From: JBGPFS01 sp041483455
Lineage (GTDB): Bacteria > Chloroflexota > Limnocylindria > Limnocylindrales > CSP1-4
Assembly (NCBI GenBank): GCA_041483455.1
Contig: JBGPFS010000052.1
Location: 1-13,086, forward strand
Direction: 5' to 3'
Length of the DNA: 13,086 bases
The notes beneath the pieces were generated by a model, which was given only the letters and a program-made list of their open reading frames with translations, searched no databases and was not told where the DNA came from. Made by a program: the position numbers and the translations under genes. Below are positions 1 to 5,022 of the stretch, piece after piece (the first letter of the stretch is position 1; every line of letters starts with the position of its first letter).

Positions 1-117
1 CTCGCAGAACCGGGCGTAGGCCGCCCGCGTGATCCGCAGGCGGGTTGCCCGCGCCCGTTCGCGTCGGGTGGGCTTCGCGTGATCAGGGGGCTTGACATCC
101 GCCATGGCGCTGGTCAT
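1..117 (-). CDS. TetR/AcrR-family transcriptional regulator, N-terminal fragment (gene runs off the left edge)
   Basis: The minus strand is open from an ATG at 117 to the window edge and gives 39 residues. They have a basic N-terminus (KPTRRERARATRLRI) followed by TRAAYARFCE. This is the usual opening of a TetR-type DNA-binding domain: an Arg-rich lead, then helix 1 with an aromatic-rich end. The helix-turn-helix itself lies outside the window. An in-frame ATG at 105 is an alternative start, and neither has a clear Shine-Dalgarno sequence. The gene diverges from the gene at 186, and an inverted repeat lies between the two starts, as expected for a local repressor controlling itself and its neighbour. 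The family call rests on only 39 residues. The ligand and targets are unknown. Confidence 0.6.
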   Translation of the reverse strand, partial: MTSAMADVKPPDHAKPTRRERARATRLRITRAAYARFCE

Positions 118-133
118 CGTACACCGAGTCTCT

Positions 134-154
134 CACTAGTGGTAGTCGCTAGTG
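134..154. promoter_or_regulatory. Candidate TetR operator: inverted repeat CACTAG-N9-CTAGTG
   Basis: Arms CACTAG (134-139) and CTAGTG (149-154) are exact reverse complements around a 9-nt spacer. The repeat lies between the divergent TetR-type gene and the gene at 186, where TetR repressors usually bind a palindrome overlapping both promoters. The right arm abuts a plus-strand TATAAC (155-160) and overlaps a minus-strand TACACT (157-152), both plausible -10 boxes. The repeat is seen directly. Its role as an operator is inferred from position. Confidence 0.5.
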
Positions 155-160
155 TATAAC
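155..160 (+). promoter_or_regulatory. Candidate -10 box TATAAC for the gene at 186
   Basis: TATAAC is one of the few AT-rich hexamers in this GC-rich region. It would place transcription start near 167, just before the AAGGAG Shine-Dalgarno at 173-178. No good -35 box is visible 16-18 nt upstream (CTCACT at best), so this is a tentative call. It adjoins the inverted repeat at 134-154, so a bound repressor would block it. Confidence 0.35.
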
Positions 161-185
161 CCCAGTCAGATCAAGGAGCGTCCCG

Positions 186-464
186 ATGGCCATTCTCCAG
201 GTGAGCACCGCCACGTCCCGCGAGGCGTATGACGTTGTCGAGCGGACAGTGAACCTCAGCGCCGACCGTCCGAACGGAATGATCGTCCACGCCGCCGCCG
301 AGCAGGCCGATGGTTCCGTACTCATCGTCGATGTCTGGGAGTCGGACGCCGCCATGGATGCGTTCGAGCGAGACCGGCTCTTCCCGGCGTTCGCGTCGGT
401 GCCCGGCGCGACCATGACCGACCCGCCGACCCGTCGTCCGGCCTTCCACCTCGTCCGGGCCTGA
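186..464 (+). CDS. Small dimeric alpha/beta-barrel (ABM-like) protein, function unknown
   Basis: This is a 92-residue cytoplasmic protein. AAGGAG at 173-178, 7 nt before the ATG, fixes the start. The sequence opens with a beta strand (MAILQVSTAT). It continues with a helix (REAYDVVERTVNL), GMIVHAAAEQADGSVLIVDVW as two strands, and then a helix starting ESDAAMDAFERDRLFPAF. The order strand-helix-strand-strand-helix, with the IVDVWES motif, is typical of short ferredoxin-like dimeric barrels related to antibiotic-biosynthesis monooxygenases. Many family members have no known reaction, and no catalytic residue can be named here. It is probably co-transcribed with the broken SRPBCC gene 32 nt downstream and controlled by the divergent TetR-type regulator. 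The fold call is reasonable; the function is open. Confidence 0.7.
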   Translation: MAILQVSTATSREAYDVVERTVNLSADRPNGMIVHAAAEQADGSVLIVDVWESDAAMDAFERDRLFPAFASVPGATMTDPPTRRPAFHLVRA

Positions 465-496
465 GCCTGACCCTGGCCCGTTGGAGGAGCACCGCG

Positions 497-745
497 ATGG
501 CCACATACGCCGCCACGCGTCGGGTGGGTCGGACTCCCGAGGAGGTCTTCGAGTCATCGGCACCCACTGCTACGAGAACCACCCCCGCTGGGAGTGGGAG
601 ATCGTCGAGATCCGACGGCTGACCCCGGGGACCGATCGGTCTGGGCAGTCGGGCGATCATGGTCCGCCAGGAGTACGGCCGGCGCTCCGAGACCGAGTAC
701 GAGGTGACGGCGTTCGAGCCCGGCCGCCTGATCTCCCGCTCGCTT
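497..745 (+). pseudogene. SRPBCC (START-like/polyketide cyclase) family gene, broken by two compensating frameshifts and lacking its 3' half
   Basis: GGAGGAG (483-489) precedes an ATG at 497 that reads MATYAATRRVGRTPEEVFE, a typical SRPBCC start. At about 552 the protein continues one frame back as VIGTHCYENHPRWEWEIVEI, then RRLTPG. At the GGGG run near 626-629 it returns to the first frame as GPIGLGSRAIMVRQEYGRR, then SETEYEVTAFEPGRLISRSL. Restoring one base near 552 (GAG-TC to GAC-GTC) and removing one G from the run gives a continuous protein of about 83 residues resembling the N-terminal half of the family. After about 745 no frame continues it, so the second half is missing or unrecognisable. 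The indels could be real decay, or a sequencing error at least at the G run. The frame stays open to 1075 but looks non-coding. Confidence 0.65.
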
Positions 746-1060
746 GACCGACGGCAGCGCAGCCGGCCGACCGAGGCAACTGGACGTGGGGTGGAATCTA
801 CCCACCTATCCATTCCCGGATATGGCGCGCATACTCCGCCGACCGGACGAGAGGCACCGGAGCCTTCTGGCTCCCTCCAGCGCGGCGTCCCCATACGGTC
901 GCCTCGACCGTCGCGCAGGGCCAATGGCGAGTCCGACCCCTCCGGTATCGGGCGCGCACGCGCCCAATGGAGGTTCCTTCACGTCAGACGACTGAGGCGA
1001 CTCGGTGTGCCTTGGGCTGTCTCGCCCAGCCCGATCCAGAGGGGACGCTGCCGGCAAAGA

Positions 1061-1098
1061 CTTCGCAGCGGGTGACTGTGGATGACTCACCTGCGAAG
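1061..1098 (+). other. Imperfect inverted repeat / leader hairpin upstream of the ester-cyclase-type gene
   Basis: CTTCGCAGCGGGTGA (1061-1075) pairs with TCACCTGCGAAG (1087-1098): 7 + 5 base pairs with a 3-nt bulge on the left arm and an 11-nt loop. No T run follows, so it is not an ordinary intrinsic terminator. It ends 43 nt before the ATG at 1142, so it may be a leader structure or a protein-binding palindrome. Its role is unknown. Confidence 0.4.
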
Positions 1099-1127
1099 AC
1101 CGACGTCCCGACACGGGAGAACTGCCC

Positions 1128-1135
1128 AAGGAGGG
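1128..1135 (+). promoter_or_regulatory. Shine-Dalgarno AAGGAGGG that fixes the start at 1142
   Basis: A near-perfect Shine-Dalgarno lies 6 nt before ATG 1142. It shows that translation starts at MTTEANKANA rather than at the in-frame upstream ATG (1082), whose extra 20 residues look random. Confidence 0.8.
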
Positions 1136-1141
1136 CCAGTC

Positions 1142-1585
1142 ATGACAACCGAAGCGAACAAGGCTAACGCCCGTCGGTTCTTCGACGAGATCGCAAATCA
1201 GGGCAACCTCGCCGTCATCGACGAGATCCTGGCACCAGACTTCGTCAACCACGCGCTGCCGCCCGGCGTTCCGCCCACCCGTGAGGGCACGAAGACGTTC
1301 CACGCGATGTTGCGAGGCGCGTTCCCTGACCTGCACGTCACGATCGACGACGCGATCGCCGAGGGTGAGAACGTCGCCCTTCGCACCACCAGCCACGGGA
1401 CGATGAAGGGCGAGTTTGCGGGCATGCCGCCGTCGGGCAAGTCGGCGACGTGGGCCGCGATCTACACCCTTCGATTTGCGAACGGCAAGATCGTCGAGTA
1501 CTGGGGAGTGAACGACCAGCTGAGCATGCTCCAGCAGCTCGGGTTCGTAGAGGCTCCCGGCCAGCCCGCGGGCGCCGCGGGGTAA
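1142..1585 (+). CDS. SnoaL-like ester cyclase / polyketide-cyclase-type NTF2-fold protein
   Basis: This is a 147-residue soluble protein, the normal length for the SnoaL-like 'ester cyclase' group. The N-terminal helix ANARRFFDEIANQGNLAVID is followed by EILAPDFVNH, the conserved 'x-APDFVNH' element. Next come the helix TFHAMLRGAFPDLHVTI, then the strand segment AEGENVALRTTSHGTMKGEF. A G-KSATWAAIYTLRFANGKI segment and the closing ...EYWGVNDQLSMLQQLG complete the alpha+beta cone. SnoaL itself closes a polyketide ring by an aldol reaction. Most genomic relatives, including those in non-polyketide settings like this one, have no known substrate. No polyketide genes are nearby. It is probably transcribed alone or with the peptidase gene 84 nt downstream. 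The family call is confident; the reaction is not. Confidence 0.85.
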   Translation: MTTEANKANARRFFDEIANQGNLAVIDEILAPDFVNHALPPGVPPTREGTKTFHAMLRGAFPDLHVTIDDAIAEGENVALRTTSHGTMKGEFAGMPPSGKSATWAAIYTLRFANGKIVEYWGVNDQLSMLQQLGFVEAPGQPAGAAG

Positions 1586-1659
1586 GCCAAGGGTTTGGCG
1601 ACACGACCGCCGGCCCGGTGAAGACAGTCCTCCCCTACGTATCAACCCGCGCCATTGAT

Positions 1660-1664
1660 GGAGG
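1660..1664 (+). promoter_or_regulatory. Shine-Dalgarno GGAGG that fixes the S53 peptidase start at 1670
   Basis: GGAGG lies 5 nt before ATG 1670. The in-frame ATGs at 1655 and 1658 lie upstream of or overlap this site and have no Shine-Dalgarno of their own. Start 1670 also gives a clean signal peptide beginning MHLSLRPRGRLF. Confidence 0.7.
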
Positions 1665-1669
1665 ATCTC

Positions 1670-3166
1670 ATGCACCTCAGTCTGCGCCCTCGCGGGCGCC
1701 TGTTCGCCGTCATGAGCACGGCTGCCCTGGTGTTCAGCTCGGGAGCCGGGGCCGCAGCGCCACTGGCGGCGGGAGTCGCCTTGCACCCGGCCATCTCCGA
1801 GTACGCTTTCATCTCGTCGGGCACCACGCCGCCGACGGAAGCGCAGTGCTTCTCCGTCCACCGCCGTTGTTTCACTCCCCAGGCGTTTCAGGCGTCATAC
1901 AACCTGGGTCCCCTGTACGAGCAGGACAGCAACGGCGCCGGCATGACCGTGGCGATCGTCGACTCCTATGGCAGCGACACGATCGCCCACGACCTGCACG
2001 TCTTCGACCAGGCGTTCGGCCTGCCATCGATGTGCGGCGAGGAGGGCGTCACCTGCGCCGCCGGGATGCCGACCTTCAGCCGCCTCGCGGTCCAGGGATC
2101 GCCGGCCACGATGGCGCCGCCGCCGTCCAACGGGACCGGCCTTGAGGACAAGAGCGCCTGGGCCCTCGAGGTCTCCCTCGACGTCGAGATGGTGCACTCC
2201 ATCGCGCCCCACGCGAACATCCTGCTCGTCACGACCCCCACCGCCGAGACGCTCGGCGTGCAGGGCTTCCCGGCCATGATGAACGCCGAGCAGTACGTCG
2301 TCGACCACGGCCTTGCCCAGGTCATCACCCAGAGCTTCGCCTCGGCTGAAGATGCCTTCGGGAGCTTCCAGTCGCTGCTCACCCTCCGCCACGCGTTCGT
2401 GTCCGCGGCGGCGTCTGGCGTCACGGTGCTCGGCTCGTCGGGCGACGGCGGAACGGCCAACTCCTACAAGCAGCCGACCAAGAACCCGGCAGCGATCCCG
2501 TTCCCGTCGGTCGAGTGGCCGGCCTCAGACCCGCTCGTGACCGGCGTCGGGGGAACCTACCTCTGCACGGATCCGAACAACACGACCAGCCGGGTCGTCG
2601 ACAGCACCGACCCTCCGAGCAGGTGCATCGCCAATCCGGGCGTGGCTGAGGTTGGCTGGATCGCCTCGGGCGGCGGCTTCAGCCACGTCTTCTCGAGACC
2701 GTCCTATCAAGACAACCTGCCGGCGGGCTCGACCCCGATCGGCTCGATGCGAGGCGTTCCGGACGTCGGCTTCGAGGCGAGCGCGACCACCGGCGCCCTC
2801 ATCTACATCAGCCTGCCGCCCAGAGGCCAGAGCGGCATCATCTGCGGATCCGCGCCGTGTTCGACCGGCTGGTATGTGGTCGGTGGGACGTCCCTGAGCT
2901 CCCCGGCCTTTGCAGGCCTGGTGGCCATCGCCGACCAGATCAATGGCGGCGGCCTCGGGCCGATCAACCCCGCGCTGTACAAGATCGGCGCCGACTCGAC
3001 CCGCTACGCCAAGGACTTCTTCGACGTCACGACTGGCAACAACCAGCTCGATCCTTCGATCCCCGGCTACCCGGCGACGCCGGGCTGGGACCCGGTCACG
3101 GGTCTCGGGACGCCGAACGCAGCGAACCTCGTGCCCGACCTCGTCAAGGCCGTCAACGGGAACTGA
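1670..3166 (+). CDS. Exported S53-family serine-carboxyl peptidase (sedolisin/kumamolisin type) without a classical pro-domain
   Basis: The 498-residue protein begins with a signal peptide: Arg-rich start, hydrophobic stretch about 11-28, Ala-rich cleavage region about 25-33. The catalytic domain starts near CFTPQAFQASYNLGPLY (67-83). S53 signatures are complete: Glu167 and Asp171 in WALEVSLDVE, the oxyanion Asp259 in GSSGDGG, and the nucleophile Ser408 in GGTSLSSPAFAG. The C-terminal calcium-site elements are FFDVTTGNN (Asp452) and PGWDPVTGLGTPN (Asp474). The family cleaves proteins outside the cell, usually at acidic pH. Classical members carry an N-terminal activation domain of about 170-200 residues. 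Here only about 35 residues lie between the signal peptide and the catalytic fold, so it is a pro-domain-less form. Several Cys residues (60, 67, 122, 129, 299, 319, 392, 397) could form disulfides. A strong terminator follows. Confidence 0.92.
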   Translation: MHLSLRPRGRLFAVMSTAALVFSSGAGAAAPLAAGVALHPAISEYAFISSGTTPPTEAQCFSVHRRCFTPQAFQASYNLGPLYEQDSNGAGMTVAIVDSYGSDTIAHDLHVFDQAFGLPSMCGEEGVTCAAGMPTFSRLAVQGSPATMAPPPSNGTGLEDKSAWALEVSLDVEMVHSIAPHANILLVTTPTAETLGVQGFPAMMNAEQYVVDHGLAQVITQSFASAEDAFGSFQSLLTLRHAFVSAAASGVTVLGSSGDGGTANSYKQPTKNPAAIPFPSVEWPASDPLVTGVGGTYLCTDPNNTTSRVVDSTDPPSRCIANPGVAEVGWIASGGGFSHVFSRPSYQDNLPAGSTPIGSMRGVPDVGFEASATTGALIYISLPPRGQSGIICGSAPCSTGWYVVGGTSLSSPAFAGLVAIADQINGGGLGPINPALYKIGADSTRYAKDFFDVTTGNNQLDPSIPGYPATPGWDPVTGLGTPNAANLVPDLVKAVNGN

Positions 3167-3267
3167 CCGAATCAGTGTCCGAGCGAGTGTGGGTGCCAAC
3201 GAAGATCACCACTCCTCTCTCGCTCACCGAAGAGCCGCCGTTCGTCTCGACCCTCGAGGCGACAGGA

Positions 3268-3309
3268 AACGCAGGAGCCCCGGCCGACCGGCCGGGGCTG
3301 CTGCGTTTT
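3268..3309 (+). terminator. Strong rho-independent terminator after the S53 peptidase
   Basis: An inner 10-bp stem, AGCCCCGGCC (3276-3285) and GGCCGGGGCT (3290-3299), closes a GACC loop. It is extended by an outer 7-bp stem, AACGCAG (3268-3274) with CTGCGTT (3301-3307), across one G-G mismatch. The stem runs into TTTT (3306-3309). It lies about 100 nt past the peptidase stop codon and should end that transcript. Confidence 0.85.
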
Positions 3310-3374
3310 GATGGTCATTGCGCGCTCACGAGGTAACTCCCCCGCGCGCACAGCGCACCTATCCAGAGCGCCCG

Positions 3375-3414
3375 AGAGACCCGGCTCGATGACGGCGCAG
3401 CAACCGGGGTCTCT
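3375..3414. other. Imperfect inverted repeat in the intergenic region
   Basis: AGAGACCCGG (3375-3384) pairs with CCGGGGTCTCT (3404-3414), with one bulged G and a 19-nt loop. No T tract follows. It lies between the terminator and the next gene, so it might be a regulator site or a leader structure for that gene. The role is unknown. The rest of the 346-nt gap (3167-3512) shows only the terminator and no coding signal. Confidence 0.3.
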
Positions 3415-3512
3415 GCGGCCGTGGGATGCTGAAACCCGGTACCCCTCGACGGCCCACGCCTGCCCATGGCATCCTTCGCCCAACGGCCCTGAAGCTGGAA
3501 ATGGAGTGGACG

Positions 3513-3833
3513 GTGTCCCGACCGCGCGGGCGGGCTAAGCATGGCGCCGGCGATCCAGGCGCACCGGTCCCGCTCGTCCCGCTGGATACCTCTCCGCTCG
3601 GTCGCCTGTTCGGGACCTTCTACCTCCTCAGGGCCCTTGTCCGGTTCCTCACCGTTGCGCTGATCTGGCAGCGGATCGCCGTTCTGGCGTTCCCCCTCTG
3701 GCTGGTCGTGGGTCTGTCCGCTTCCCCGTCACTCGGGAGTCCAGCGGCGCTCGCCATCGGGGTGGTGGGCTGGCTCGCGACGATCACCCTGGCTCGTCGG
3801 GTGTTCCTCCCCGGACGCGGGACGCGTCGCTGA
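3513..3833 (+). CDS. Small two-helix membrane protein, function unknown
   Basis: This is a 106-residue protein starting at GTG 3513, chosen because GGAG (3503-3506) lies 6 nt upstream. An in-frame ATG at 3501 is the alternative. The N-terminal third is basic and Pro/Gly-rich (SRPRGRAKHGAGDPGAP). It is followed by an amphipathic stretch (GRLFGTFYLLRALVRF) and two hydrophobic segments, TVALIWQRIAVLAFPLWLVV and SPAALAIGVVGWLATITLA, ending in a positively charged tail (RRVFLPGRGTRR). No catalytic or binding motif is visible and I do not recognise a family. The gene stands alone between a strong terminator upstream and a convergent gene downstream, so it is probably its own transcription unit. The coding call rests on the hydrophobic pattern and the Shine-Dalgarno. 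Confidence 0.6.
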   Translation: MSRPRGRAKHGAGDPGAPVPLVPLDTSPLGRLFGTFYLLRALVRFLTVALIWQRIAVLAFPLWLVVGLSASPSLGSPAALAIGVVGWLATITLARRVFLPGRGTRR

Positions 3834-3862
3834 TCGCGATCGGCCAGCCCTGGTCGTGCTCT

Positions 3863-3891
3863 GCTCGTCCGGACGGCGATCCGGGGCGAGC
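3863..3891. terminator. Possible bidirectional hairpin between convergent genes
   Basis: GCTCG (3863-3867) pairs with CGAGC (3887-3891), and an inner CCGG (3869-3872) with CCGG (3881-3884), around an 8-nt loop. It lies in the 114-nt gap between the converging gene ends at 3833 and 3948. No T tract is present on either side, so it is only a weak terminator candidate. Confidence 0.3.
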
Positions 3892-3947
3892 GGTCCGTCG
3901 AGCCGAGACACTCCCGACGTACGCCGACGCCCGCGGCGCTCCGGCTC

Positions 3948-4355
3948 TCAGCCGAGATCGAGATCGATCGCGATCGGCAGCGCCTCGTTCCGCCAGGTCG
4001 TCAGATCGTCGGGGTAGCCGGGCTGATACTTGGCGACGAGTGCGTCGCGTGCGAGCTCGCCTTCGGCGCGATCGACGACGATGCGACCTCGCCCCACGAA
4101 CTCCCGGTCGCCGACGCGAAACCTGACCGACGGATCGGCGACGATGTTCCTCACCCACTGGGCCTCCTCGCCATCCCCGGCGAGGAGGTAGACGACCCCT
4201 TCCCGTGCCGCGAACCACATTTCGATCGTTCGGGGCAGGCCGCTCTTCCGTCCCGTCGTCGTCAAGTCGGCGACGGGCGCGGAGGCTTTGACGTCGTCCA
4301 CGGCGAGAGCGTACCGCGCCTCACTGTCGCCTTCGCCCACTGCTGTCAGGCCCAC
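3948..4355 (-). CDS. Deazaflavin (F420)-dependent nitroreductase/quinone-reductase family protein (DDN-like)
   Basis: This is a 135-residue cytoplasmic protein with a split-barrel flavin-type fold. Diagnostic stretches are LTTTGRKSGLPRTIEMWFA (about 31-49), GVVYLLAGDGEEAQWVRNI and the strands RFRVGDREFVGRGRIV. The C-terminus ALPIAIDLDLG is also typical. This matches the family that uses reduced coenzyme F420 to reduce quinones or nitro compounds, with Mycobacterium tuberculosis Ddn as the reference. The true substrate is unknown. No F420 biosynthesis gene is in the window, so cofactor use is inferred from the family. The start is uncertain: GTG 4355 abuts a GGAGG, but the site sits in a GC palindrome, and in-frame GTGs at 4340 and 4301 would give shorter N-termini closer to family length. 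It is downstream of the J-domain gene with a 64-nt gap. Confidence 0.8.
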   Translation of the reverse strand: MGLTAVGEGDSEARYALAVDDVKASAPVADLTTTGRKSGLPRTIEMWFAAREGVVYLLAGDGEEAQWVRNIVADPSVRFRVGDREFVGRGRIVVDRAEGELARDALVAKYQPGYPDDLTTWRNEALPIAIDLDLG

Positions 4356-4373
4356 CCCTCCCCGGGGGAGGGG
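4355..4373 (-). promoter_or_regulatory. GC palindrome covering the ribosome-binding site of the DDN-like gene
   Basis: On the minus strand CCCCTCCCC is followed after one C by GGGGAGGGG, whose last G is the first base of the GTG start at 4355. As RNA this would form a very stable stem of about 8 bp with a 3-nt loop, hiding both the Shine-Dalgarno and the start codon. It could be a translation switch or a compact terminator for the J-domain transcript, or it could show that the real start is further in. The pairing is visible; the role is inferred. Confidence 0.4.
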
Positions 4374-4419
4374 GTACGTCCGAGGTCCGACGCTTCGTGG
4401 GCAGCCCGGTCGCGGCTAG

Positions 4420-4905
4420 CTAGCGCCGACGGAGGCGACTCCGCTGGCGTGGTGGCGCGGAGGCCGTGGCGGTCGCCGTCGAGCGGCCCAGGGCCTCGTC
4501 GATCTCCTCTCGGTGTCGGCGTCCATTCGGTGTCCGGGCCAACCATTCCAGGAAGTCGGGGTCGTGTCGGGCGACCTCGGGAATGGACCATCCCGCGTAT
4601 CGGCCGAACTCGAGCAGCGTTCCAGTGGACCGGGCCGAGGTCGTTGCCGCGGCGTCGCCGTAGGCATCCCAGCGGCCGCCGCCGTCCCTGAGCCGCCGCT
4701 GCCGATCGTAGGCCGCTCGGGTGACCGGTTCGCAGAGCACCCTCCAGGCGCCGTTCAGCGCCGCCATCCGGTCGGCCGGTCCGCCGACATCGGGGTGATA
4801 CTTCGCGGCCAGCGCTCGATAGGCGGCCCGAACGACCTCATGATCCGCAGCCGGATCGACCTGGAGCACCCGGTAGAGGTCAGCGGGATCCATCGCGATG
4901 GTCAC
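4420..4905 (-). CDS. J-domain (DnaJ-like) protein with a C-terminal ExoX-C-like motif
   Basis: This protein has 161 residues from GTG 4905, chosen for AGGA 7 nt upstream; ATG 4893 (MDPADLYRVL) and GTG 4941 are alternatives. The N-terminal J-domain reads DLYRVLQVDPAADHEVVRAA, then the AYRALAAKYHPDVGG helix. It contains the HPD tripeptide (about residues 37-39) that stimulates the ATPase of Hsp70. It continues through MAALNGAWRVLCEPVTRAAYD (helices III-IV). After a linker comes LLEFGRYAGWSIPEVARHDP, then DFLEWLARTP. This is the FGKYxG...EVxxxDPxYLxWL pattern found at the C-terminus of ExoX-like nucleases and in small stand-alone domains. There is no glycine/phenylalanine region, zinc finger or client-binding domain, so it is not a housekeeping DnaJ. 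Its client is unknown. The tail is Arg/Ala/Thr-rich. Confidence 0.8.
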   Translation of the reverse strand: MTIAMDPADLYRVLQVDPAADHEVVRAAYRALAAKYHPDVGGPADRMAALNGAWRVLCEPVTRAAYDRQRRLRDGGGRWDAYGDAAATTSARSTGTLLEFGRYAGWSIPEVARHDPDFLEWLARTPNGRRHREEIDEALGRSTATATASAPPRQRSRLRRR

Positions 4906-4996
4906 CGAACGATCCTGCGCCTCCGCGGGGCAGCCGCACACCCACCTGAAAGTCAGGAGACGGACACCAGGGCCGTGGCCGGGGCCGGTGGGTGAG

Positions 4997-5021
4997 CCGG
5001 GCCCCGCTGGTTCAGGCCCGG
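4997..5021 (-). terminator. Hairpin directly after the KimA-like gene
   Basis: GGCCCGG (5015-5021) and CCGGGCC (4997-5003) are exact complements around an 11-nt loop, beginning one base past the stop codon (5023-5025) of the KimA-like gene. No T run follows on the minus strand. It may slow transcription or protect the 3' end rather than act as a full terminator. Confidence 0.4.
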
Positions 5022-5022
5022 T

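Larger units (their letters stand above)
746..1141. other. 396-nt stretch without a recognisable gene
   Basis: No frame on either strand gives a convincing protein: all ORFs here have Arg/Pro/Ser-rich shadow composition. The stretch follows the point where the broken SRPBCC gene loses its family pattern, so it may hold decayed remains of that gene or replaced sequence. Near its right end are an imperfect hairpin (1061-1098) and the Shine-Dalgarno of the next gene (1128-1135). Confidence 0.5.

Noticed and set aside
806..1861. 351-residue minus-strand frame across the non-coding gap and the ester-cyclase-type gene
   Set aside because: No recognisable pattern. It overlaps a well-supported plus-strand gene with a strong Shine-Dalgarno.
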